Origin: Verrucomicrobiota bacterium
GTDB taxonomy: Bacteria > Verrucomicrobiota > Verrucomicrobiia > Opitutales > UBA953
Assembly: GCA_005798925.1 (NCBI GenBank)
Contig: SYID01000104.1
Coordinates: 1 to 10,535, forward strand
Reading direction: 5' to 3'
Length of the DNA stretch: 10,535 nucleotides
Both the position numbers and the translations under genes were made by a program. Shown here one piece after another: positions 1 through 5,659 of the stretch. Below the pieces are notes generated by a model. The model made no database searches and had not been told where the DNA came from. It worked only from the letters and a program-made list of their open reading frames with translations. Numbering within the stretch: the first letter of the stretch is position 1; each line of letters opens with the position of its first letter.

Positions 1-273
1 AAGGGCAAGGACGCCGCCGGCCAGAAGGAGTGGGCGGCCCGTCAGCTCTATATCGCGCTCGGGCAGCTCATGGGCGCCGCCGCGGCCCTCGCCATCGACA
101 CCTGCGCGCTCGAAGGCATCGACCCCGCCGCCTATGACGAGATCCTCGGGCTCAAGGGCACGGGCTACGAGGTCGTCGTCGCCTGCGCCGTCGGTTACCG
201 CTCGTCGGAAGACAAATACGCGCGCATGAAGAAGATCCGCTTCCCGGCCGCGCGCGTCATCCGCCGCGTCTGA
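1..273 (+). CDS. Nitroreductase-family flavoprotein, C-terminal fragment (5' end outside window)
   Basis: The frame is open from base 1 and gives the last 90 residues of a protein whose start lies upstream. The fragment matches the end of the NfsB-like nitroreductase fold: a helix starting at about residue 15 (QLYIALGQLMGAAAALAIDT), then the typical EGIDPAAYDEILGL segment, then a strand ending in a GYR motif and a final segment around KIRFP. Family members are FMN enzymes that use NAD(P)H to reduce nitro compounds, quinones or other electron acceptors, usually in the cytoplasm. The FMN-binding N-terminal part is not visible, so the substrate cannot be inferred. The TGA stop directly abuts the stop codon of the convergent helicase gene, with no bases between them. 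Family assignment is fairly safe; the exact subfamily is unknown. Confidence 0.85.
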   Translation, partial: KGKDAAGQKEWAARQLYIALGQLMGAAAALAIDTCALEGIDPAAYDEILGLKGTGYEVVVACAVGYRSSEDKYARMKKIRFPAARVIRRV

Positions 274-2568
274 TCAGCTGCGGTCGGACCAGCGCACGAA
301 CTCGTCGTCGTCCGCCAGCACCTGCGGGTCGCCGTATTCGGTGGAGAGCAGGCTCCGGTAGGCTTCGTCGGCGAAACGTCGGCAGTGCAGGAGCACCCGC
401 GCCGAGTGGCCGGGCGCGCGCACGAGACGTCCGAGCGCCTGGTTGACCTTGCGCATGCCGGGGCGCACGTAGGCGAGGGAGAAGGCGTCCTCGGCCCCGG
501 CCTCGGCGAACATCCTGCGCCGGGCTTCCTGGAGGGCGTTGACCTCCGGCAGCGCCGGCCCGATGACCACGGCGGAGCGGATGCGTCCGCCAAGCATGTC
601 GACGCCTTCGCCGAGCGAGCCGCCGAGGATGAGGCAGAGGATGGTGTGGCGGTTGAGCGAATCCTCGACGAACCGGGCGGTGCCTTCGGGCCCGAGCCCG
701 CGCGGCTGCAGGGCGAAGTCGGCCTTGGGGTCGAGGTCGCGCACTTCCTTCGCGACCGCCTCGGCGTATTTATAAGAAGGGAAGAAGGCCGCCACCGCGC
801 CTTCCGTCGACAGGCGGAGCAGCGCGGCCGCGGTGCGCGCGATGTGCGTCTCGCGGGTCTTCAGGCGCGTGTCCACGCGTCCGTCGATCGCGACCGTGTA
901 GGCCCCTTGGCGCCACGGCGCGAGGGCGTGCACGGTCACGAGGTGATCGGAATCCAGGCCGCAGTCGGCGGCGAGCGAGCCGCGCGGTCCGGGCGTCGCG
1001 GTCATGAGCAACGTGTGCCCGAAGGCGCGCAGGCGTTCGCCGGTGGCCTTCGCGGCGGAAAGGCAGTCGAGGCTGAGCAGGCCGGGCTTCGGCGACCAGA
1101 GGAGCCAGCCGAGGTCGGCGGCCTCGAGCCGGTCGGACCACGCGGCGGCGTTCCACACGGCCTGCTTGGCGGCGTCGGGGAGGTCGTCGGTGTTGAACGG
1201 ATGTTCGGCCGCGAGCACGGACATCCGTTCGGCGATGCCCATCGCTTCGAGGCGGTCGTCTGGCGAGAGCGCGTCGGCCTTGGGAAGGCGACGGAGGAAG
1301 TCGGCCCACCGCTGCGCGGACTGGCACCAGGCCTCCGGCGCGCGGAAGCGGGTGAGCGTGAAGGCGAAATCCGCGGCCGACTGTTCGTCGTCGCGCAGCG
1401 AGAGGCATTCCGCCGCGCGTTCGGGCAGGTTATGCGCTTCGTCGACGATGAGCACGGTGTCCGCCATGTCCCAGCCCGGCACGGTCTCGAGGGCGGCGCG
1501 GTTGCGGGGCGAGAAGACGTAGTTGTAGTCGCAGATCACCACGTCGGCGTGCGCGAGCATCGCCTTGGTGATGTCCCAGGGCGGCACGCCGGCGAGGCGG
1601 CCGATCTCGCGGACGCGCCGGAGGTCGGCGGCTTCCTCGAGCAGGTGCTGCGGGTCGATCTTCGCGTTGGCCCAGTTGCGGCGGATCTGCTCAGGGTCGT
1701 CGGTGATGCCTTCGACCTCGTGTTCGGCGCGGGGACGCAGGAGCACGGCGCGGAGTTCGTGGCTGCGGGCGAGCCGGCGGAGTTCGGTGAGCACCTGCGT
1801 CTGGCCCGTGCCTTTGCCGGTGAGGTAGAGGAGGCGGCCGGCCCGGCCGCCGCGGAGCAGGCCGAGGCCGTGACGCAAGGCCGCGGAGGTCTTGCCGAAA
1901 CCGGTCGGCGCGACGAGCAGGCGGGTCGGCGCGTCGAGGCCGGCCTGGTCGAGGTCGGCGCCGCACTGGAGCCATTCCGGCCGCGGTTCCTTGAACGGCA
2001 GGCGGTCGGGCAGGTTGAGGAGGCGGGCGTGGCTGGCGCGGCGGTTCTCGGCGTGCGCCGCGAGGGTCTCCGCCTGGGCGAGCAGGTCGGCCTCGGCAGA
2101 GCGGGGCAGGGCGACGGGCTGGCGCGTGCCGTCGGCGGGATCGATGAAGATCAGCTCGCCCTTCACCTCGCGCGCGCCGGAACCGAGGCGGGCGGCGTGG
2201 CAGTAGGCGGCGAGCTGGAGGAAGTGGTGGGCGAAGCGGCCGAGGAGGAACTCCGGTTTGCGCGGCAGCTTGAGGCTGATCGTCTTGATCTCGCGGATGC
2301 TCACCTCGGTCTCCGTCTCCCGCCATTGGTCGGCGCGTCCGGCGATGGCGATCGTCCAGCCCAGCGCGCCGACCTCGCAGGCGACGGTGCGTTCGAACTG
2401 CCAACCCCGGCCCTCGGCTTCGGCGACCTTGCGCATCGTCTCGTGCCATTGGCGGCCCGCTTCGGCGCGCCACGGGGCGCCGCCGGCGCCCGCGCCCGGT
2501 CCGGGGCGGAACGTCGCGAACTCCTGCGCGCTCAGTTCGACGCGCTTCGCCTTGAGGTCGATGCGCAT
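274..2568 (-). CDS. RecB/Cas4-type nuclease fused to XPD/DinG-type DNA helicase (764 aa)
   Basis: Seen: residues 38-122 carry the full RecB/Cas4 nuclease set, G38/H42, GRAD (D80), REIK (E93, K95) and QLAAY (Q118, Y122). The helicase follows: Walker A APTGFGKT (220-227), DEAH box (376-379), LMTATP (521-526), GGSLGEGVDM (649-658) and motif VI with Q710, G713, R714 and R717. Family knowledge: XPD/DinG helicases unwind DNA 5' to 3' using ATP; nuclease-helicase fusions of this order occur in other bacteria. A role in DNA repair or end processing is inferred. Odd: between Walker A and DEAH the only cysteine is C346 in VVICDYNYVF, so the four iron-sulfur ligands usual in XPD are missing. The start is the ATG at 2568, overlapping the TGA of the recO-like gene by one base (TGATG). 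The frame stays open to 2721, but that stretch is arginine-rich shadow sequence inside recO. There is no nearby Shine-Dalgarno, so translation is probably coupled to recO. Confidence 0.9.
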   Translation of the reverse strand: MRIDLKAKRVELSAQEFATFRPGPGAGAGGAPWRAEAGRQWHETMRKVAEAEGRGWQFERTVACEVGALGWTIAIAGRADQWRETETEVSIREIKTISLKLPRKPEFLLGRFAHHFLQLAAYCHAARLGSGAREVKGELIFIDPADGTRQPVALPRSAEADLLAQAETLAAHAENRRASHARLLNLPDRLPFKEPRPEWLQCGADLDQAGLDAPTRLLVAPTGFGKTSAALRHGLGLLRGGRAGRLLYLTGKGTGQTQVLTELRRLARSHELRAVLLRPRAEHEVEGITDDPEQIRRNWANAKIDPQHLLEEAADLRRVREIGRLAGVPPWDITKAMLAHADVVICDYNYVFSPRNRAALETVPGWDMADTVLIVDEAHNLPERAAECLSLRDDEQSAADFAFTLTRFRAPEAWCQSAQRWADFLRRLPKADALSPDDRLEAMGIAERMSVLAAEHPFNTDDLPDAAKQAVWNAAAWSDRLEAADLGWLLWSPKPGLLSLDCLSAAKATGERLRAFGHTLLMTATPGPRGSLAADCGLDSDHLVTVHALAPWRQGAYTVAIDGRVDTRLKTRETHIARTAAALLRLSTEGAVAAFFPSYKYAEAVAKEVRDLDPKADFALQPRGLGPEGTARFVEDSLNRHTILCLILGGSLGEGVDMLGGRIRSAVVIGPALPEVNALQEARRRMFAEAGAEDAFSLAYVRPGMRKVNQALGRLVRAPGHSARVLLHCRRFADEAYRSLLSTEYGDPQVLADDDEFVRWSDRS

Positions 2569-3170
2569 CAGGGCAGGACGAAGTGGGCCTCGCCGGCGGC
2601 CCAGCGTTCGAGGTCGGTGCTCAGGGCCGCGACGGTCTCCTCGTCGGTCGTCTGCGCGTCGAGCGGCTGGCCGAGGATCGCGGCCGCGCCGGCCTGACGG
2701 GCGCCGAGGCGCGTGAACCACTGCTCGTGCACGCCCCAGCCGCCGTCCTTGAGGATGAGCCAGAGGCTCTTGAAGTAGGCGCAGTCGGCGCGCGGGCGGG
2801 CGGCCATGGCGTCGAACGTCTCGAGGGCGATGCGGTAGCAGACCTCGGCGGATTCGGGCGGCGGCGGGTTCTTGCGCAGCATCGCGGCCAGGCGGCTGGC
2901 GCGTTCGAGCGTGCGGTGGTCGCGGGCGAGGCCGGCGCGGCGGGCGAGCAGGCGGTAGTCGCGGGCGAAGCGCGTGCCGCCGTCCTTGGCGCGTTCGAGG
3001 GCGATCTCCCCTTCGTCGAAGAGGTCGGGGGTCGTCGCGCCCTTCGCGCCGCGGGCGCGCAGGAGGCAGCGCACGATCCCTTCGGCGGGTTCGAGCAGCG
3101 TGAGCAGGACGTGCGATTCCCCGGAGGGGTCGCGCCCGAGGACCAGGCAGCGGAGGCTCGCGGCGGACAT
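2568..3170 (-). CDS. recO: RecO-like DNA repair protein, short form (200 aa)
   Basis: Family knowledge: RecO binds single-stranded DNA, anneals strands and works with RecR to load RecA in RecF-pathway gap repair. Seen: an N-terminal OB-fold-like segment (about residues 5-75) with the RecO order LVLGRDPSGESHVLLTLL, then a basic stretch around RARGAKG, then DLFDEGEIAL. A helical part with ERASRLAAMLRKN follows. The C-terminal part is short: about 200 residues against roughly 230-250 for typical RecO. There is no CxxC zinc motif, as in some known RecO proteins. Start choice: the ATG at 3170 lies 5 nt after the DUF502 stop and has a good GAGGAA site 8 nt upstream; the open frame beyond it is arginine-rich shadow. 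Its TGA overlaps the helicase ATG, which supports joint expression. The sequence is diverged, so a RecO paralogue remains possible. Confidence 0.72.
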   Translation of the reverse strand: MSAASLRCLVLGRDPSGESHVLLTLLEPAEGIVRCLLRARGAKGATTPDLFDEGEIALERAKDGGTRFARDYRLLARRAGLARDHRTLERASRLAAMLRKNPPPPESAEVCYRIALETFDAMAARPRADCAYFKSLWLILKDGGWGVHEQWFTRLGARQAGAAAILGQPLDAQTTDEETVAALSTDLERWAAGEAHFVLP

Positions 3171-3175
3171 CCGGC

Positions 3176-3859
3176 CTATTCCTCGTCCGTCGGCTTGGGG
3201 ACGACCGAGCCGAAGCTCATCAGCAGCCCGAGGGCCTCGCCGACGGTCAGTTTCGTCTCGCGCACTTCCTCGGGGGAGACGTGCAGGATGACGCCGGTGG
3301 TCGGCGCGGGCGCGGCCGGGATGAAGACGTTCACGACCGGCTTGCCGACGGCTTCGCTGAAGACGGTAGGCTGCTCGTGGGTCACGAAGGCGATGGCCCA
3401 CATTCCCGGCCGCGGGAACTCCACCATCACCACGCGGCGGAAGGTGTCCTTGTTGCGGCCGCTGAGCGCGTCGACCATCTGGCGGATGGTCCCATACAGC
3501 GAGCCCAGGCCCGGGATGCGTTCGAGCGCCGTGGCGAACCACCGGTGGAGGACCTTGCCGAACAGCCGCTTCGAGAGGTAGCCGACGACGACCAGGATGA
3601 AGATCATCACGACGGCGGACGAGAGGACCACCAGCTGCCGGTAAAGGCCGGCGGCGAAGTCAGGGACCGGCTGCTTCGCGTTCTGCCAGAGCCAGGTCAG
3701 GCCGATCTCCAGCGCGGGCTGGATGAACGTGCCCATCAGGTCGAGCAGGACGGATACCACGTAGAGGGTCAGCCCGATCGGGAGGAGCAGGAAGAGCCCG
3801 GTCAGGAAGTTGTGGCCCAGGCGGGAGGCAAAAGTGGTCTTTTCGTTGGGTTCGCCCAT
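3176..3859 (-). CDS. DUF502 family inner-membrane protein (227 aa)
   Basis: Seen: a short polar N-terminus, a hydrophobic segment at about 17-40 (FLTGLFLLLPIGLTLYVVSV), a second at about 77-95 (LVVLSSAVVMIFILVVVGY), then a soluble region of about 130 residues. The DUF502 signatures are present: IPGLGSLYGTIRQ (115-127), VMVEFPRPGMWAIAFVT (144-160) and FIPAAPAPTTG (179-189), which corresponds to the family's FxPTTPNPTSG. Length is normal for the family, whose biochemical role is not known. It is the first gene of a three-gene unit with recO and a nuclease-helicase. That may reflect shared promoter use rather than shared function. Start choice: ATG at 3859 gives the expected short N-terminus; there is no Shine-Dalgarno, and a candidate promoter lies so close that the message may be leaderless. 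Confidence 0.9.
   Translation of the reverse strand: MGEPNEKTTFASRLGHNFLTGLFLLLPIGLTLYVVSVLLDLMGTFIQPALEIGLTWLWQNAKQPVPDFAAGLYRQLVVLSSAVVMIFILVVVGYLSKRLFGKVLHRWFATALERIPGLGSLYGTIRQMVDALSGRNKDTFRRVVMVEFPRPGMWAIAFVTHEQPTVFSEAVGKPVVNVFIPAAPAPTTGVILHVSPEEVRETKLTVGEALGLLMSFGSVVPKPTDEE
3179..3184 (-). promoter_or_regulatory. Shine-Dalgarno site of the recO-like gene
   Basis: GAGGAA read on the minus strand lies within the last codons of the DUF502 gene, with 8 nt between it and the ATG at 3170. It decides the recO start. It stands out because the genes at the head of transcription units in this window show no such site. Confidence 0.6.
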
Positions 3860-3865
3860 GCGACC

Positions 3866-3894
3866 ATGAAAAAGGAGTCCGGTGACGGTGGCAA
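3866..3894 (-). promoter_or_regulatory. Candidate sigma70-type promoter of the DUF502-recO-helicase unit
   Basis: On the minus strand TTGCCA (3894-3889, 5 of 6 to TTGACA) is followed by a 17-bp spacer and TTTCAT (3871-3866, 4 of 6 to TATAAT). Only 6 nt separate the -10 box from the ATG at 3859, so transcription would be expected to start at or next to the start codon. Matches were read by eye; the -10 box is only moderate. Confidence 0.4.
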
Positions 3895-3916
3895 GGGCGG
3901 TCGCAGGTTTCGGAGG

Positions 3917-3945
3917 TTGGAAACGGCGCCGGCCTCCGGTCTAAT
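3917..3945 (+). promoter_or_regulatory. Candidate sigma70-type promoter of the SOUL gene
   Basis: TTGGAA (3917-3922, 4 of 6) is followed by a 17-bp spacer and TCTAAT (3940-3945, 5 of 6 to TATAAT). Six nt separate it from the ATG at 3952, so the predicted transcript begins at or beside the start codon. The same spacing appears in the opposite direction for the DUF502 gene. No Shine-Dalgarno precedes the ATG, which fits a leaderless message. Confidence 0.5.
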
Positions 3946-3951
3946 CCCCTT

Positions 3952-4497
3952 ATGAAGAATATCCTCCGGGTTGCCCTCGCCATCGTCGCTTCCTCCGCCA
4001 GCCTGCTGGCCGTGTCCGAAGCCTATCCTCGCACCGCGCCCGGCGACCTCGAGCTCAAGACCCTGCCCGCGGCGCGCTGGATGCGCTCGGAATCTTCGCA
4101 GGATTACTTCGCGGCGGACAACGGGCTGTTCATGAAGCTGTTCCGCTACATCGACTCCAACAAGATCCCGATGACCGCGCCGGTCGAGGCCGGCATCAAG
4201 CCGGGCACGATGGTGTTCTACATGGACGAGGCCTCGGCGAAGCGCGCCGACCTCGCGGAGACCCCGCAGGTGAAGCTGTCGTCGGCGCCCGAGCGCCGCG
4301 TGGCCGCCATCGGCGTCCGCGGCTCGTACAGCCGCGAGAACTACGAGGAGGCCCTCGCCGAACTGCGCGCCTGGCTCGCGAAGCGGACCGACGTGAAGGC
4401 CGCCGGCGAGCCGTATGCGGTCTACTGGAACAGCCCCTTCGTGCCCTTCTTCTTCAAGCAGTCGGAAGTGCACATCCCGGTCGCGCCGGCGAAGTGA
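3952..4497 (+). CDS. Exported SOUL-family heme-binding protein (181 aa)
   Basis: Seen: a signal peptide at about 1-24 (basic MKNILR, hydrophobic ALAIVASSASLLAV, probable signal peptidase I cut after SEA), so the mature protein should be periplasmic or secreted. The SOUL core is clear: FMKLFRYIDSNKIPMTAPV (60-78), which matches the family's LFxYIxGxNxxxxKIxMTxPV pattern, and YWNSPFVPFFFKQSEVHIPV (158-177) near the end. Family knowledge: SOUL/p22HBP proteins bind heme or other tetrapyrroles; bacterial roles are largely untested. The chain has one histidine (H174) and no cysteine, so H174 is the only histidine that could ligate heme. Length is typical. The gene appears to be a single-gene unit; its TGA abuts the stop of convergent pyrD. 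Confidence 0.88.
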   Translation: MKNILRVALAIVASSASLLAVSEAYPRTAPGDLELKTLPAARWMRSESSQDYFAADNGLFMKLFRYIDSNKIPMTAPVEAGIKPGTMVFYMDEASAKRADLAETPQVKLSSAPERRVAAIGVRGSYSRENYEEALAELRAWLAKRTDVKAAGEPYAVYWNSPFVPFFFKQSEVHIPVAPAK

Positions 4498-5553
4498 TCA
4501 GACCCAGGCTCGCTGGCGCCAGGCGAGCCCTTCGGCGACTTCGCGGGCGAGTTCCGGGCCGCGGAAGACGAGGCCCGAGTAGACCTGCACGAGGCAGGCG
4601 CCTTCGTCCATGAAGCGCCCGGCGTCCTTGGCGGAGAGGATGCCGCCGCAGCCGACGATCGGGATGCGTCCGTCGGCTTCCTTCGCGAGGAAGCGCACGA
4701 CCTGCAGGGAACGCTCGAGGAGCGGGGCGCCGCTGAGGCCGCCCCGGCCGGGCGAGCACTGCTCGGTGCCCGCGGGGCGCGTGACGGTGGTGTTCGTGGC
4801 GATGATGCCGGCGAAGCCGCATTCGCCGACGACCCCCACGATGTCGGCCAGCTGGTTCGGATTGAGGTCCGGGGCGATCTTGAGCAGCAGCGGCACCGGG
4901 CCGCCGGTGACGGAGCGGTTCTCCCGCGCGAGCGCGGAAAGCAGCGTGACCAGCGGGGCGCGGTCCTGCAAGGCGCGCAGGCCGGTGGTGTTCGGGCTGC
5001 TGATGTTCACGGCGACGTAGTCGGCCAGCGGCGCGAGCAGCTTGAAGCACGTGAGGTAGTCTTCGTGGGCCTGTTCGTTGGCGGTGGCCTTGTTCTTGCC
5101 GATGTTGATGCCGAGCGGGCTGACGCGCCTTCCGCGACCGGGCTGCTTGCTCAGGCGGTCATGCAGGGCCTGGGCGCCGTCGTTCGGGAAACCGTAGGCG
5201 TTCACGACGGCGTTGAGCTCGGGGTAGCGGAACACGCGGGGCTTCTCGTTGCCGGGCTGTGCCTTGGGGGTGACCGTACCGACCTCGACGTGGCCGAAGC
5301 CAAGGGCGGCCGCGCCGCGCCAGCCGAGGCCGTCCTTGTCGAACCCGGCGGCGAGGCCGATGTGATTCGGGAACTTCAGGCCGAAGGCTTCGATGGGACG
5401 GCCGCCTTCGGGGGTCAGCGATCGTTCCATCAGCAGGCGAAGAGGGGCGCAGGCGCCCAGGAGGCCCATGCCCCGCAGGCCGACCTGGTGGGCCGTCTCG
5501 GGGTCGAGCGCGTAGAGGGCTTTGGCGATCACCTTCTCGTACAGGAAAGACAT
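4498..5553 (-). CDS. pyrD: Dihydroorotate dehydrogenase (quinone), class 2
   Basis: Oxidises dihydroorotate to orotate in de novo pyrimidine synthesis, passing electrons through FMN to membrane quinone. Seen: an N-terminal helical region (1-45) of the type class 2 enzymes use to reach the membrane and quinone, then HIGLAAGFDKDG (64-75) and NAYGFPNDG (118-126) for FMN binding. The active-site NISSPNTTGLR (183-193) places the catalytic base at S186 by comparison with E. coli S175. LLLKIAPDL (222-230), ATNTT (252-256), GGLSGAPL (271-278), IPIVGCGGI (297-305) and LVQVYSGLVFRGP (321-333) complete the barrel. The length of 351 is normal. Serine as base and the N-terminal extension separate it from class 1. 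The leader is pyrimidine-rich with no Shine-Dalgarno. No other pyr genes are nearby. Confidence 0.97.
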   Translation of the reverse strand: MSFLYEKVIAKALYALDPETAHQVGLRGMGLLGACAPLRLLMERSLTPEGGRPIEAFGLKFPNHIGLAAGFDKDGLGWRGAAALGFGHVEVGTVTPKAQPGNEKPRVFRYPELNAVVNAYGFPNDGAQALHDRLSKQPGRGRRVSPLGINIGKNKATANEQAHEDYLTCFKLLAPLADYVAVNISSPNTTGLRALQDRAPLVTLLSALARENRSVTGGPVPLLLKIAPDLNPNQLADIVGVVGECGFAGIIATNTTVTRPAGTEQCSPGRGGLSGAPLLERSLQVVRFLAKEADGRIPIVGCGGILSAKDAGRFMDEGACLVQVYSGLVFRGPELAREVAEGLAWRQRAWV

Positions 5554-5564
5554 GCCACGCAGTT

Positions 5565-5597
5565 AAGGGAGGAAAGGGCGGAAGGAAAGCGGAGAAG
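5565..5597. repeat. Polypurine/polypyrimidine tract in the pyrD leader region
   Basis: On the plus strand 31 of 33 bases are purines, interrupted only by C at 5579 and 5590. Short imperfect direct repeats (GGAAAGGGCGG at 5571-5581 and GGAAAGCGG at 5584-5592) lie inside. On the pyrD message this would be a C/U-rich stretch starting 11 nt before the ATG. The tract may act in translation or be incidental. Confidence 0.4.
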
Positions 5598-5659
5598 CCC
5601 GCCGTCGTCGTCGCCGACCCCTCTTGACTCCCGCCCAGACTTGGGCAAACCACCCTGCC

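Noticed and set aside
385..2697. A 770-codon open frame on the plus strand opposite the helicase gene.
   Set aside because: It is rich in Gly, Ala, Arg, Glu and Val without motifs or known folds, while the minus strand encodes ordered nuclease and helicase motifs. Long antisense frames are expected at this GC content.
2569..2721. N-terminal extension of the helicase by 51 residues.
   Set aside because: The extension is Arg/Pro-rich and lies wholly within the recO-like gene in another frame. The ATG at 2568 gives a TGATG coupling and a natural N-terminus.
5624..5659. TTG at 5624 as start of the acidic-tail protein.
   Set aside because: It would add 12 residues without a ribosome site; the ATG at 5660 is simpler, and TTGACT there looks more like a -35 box.
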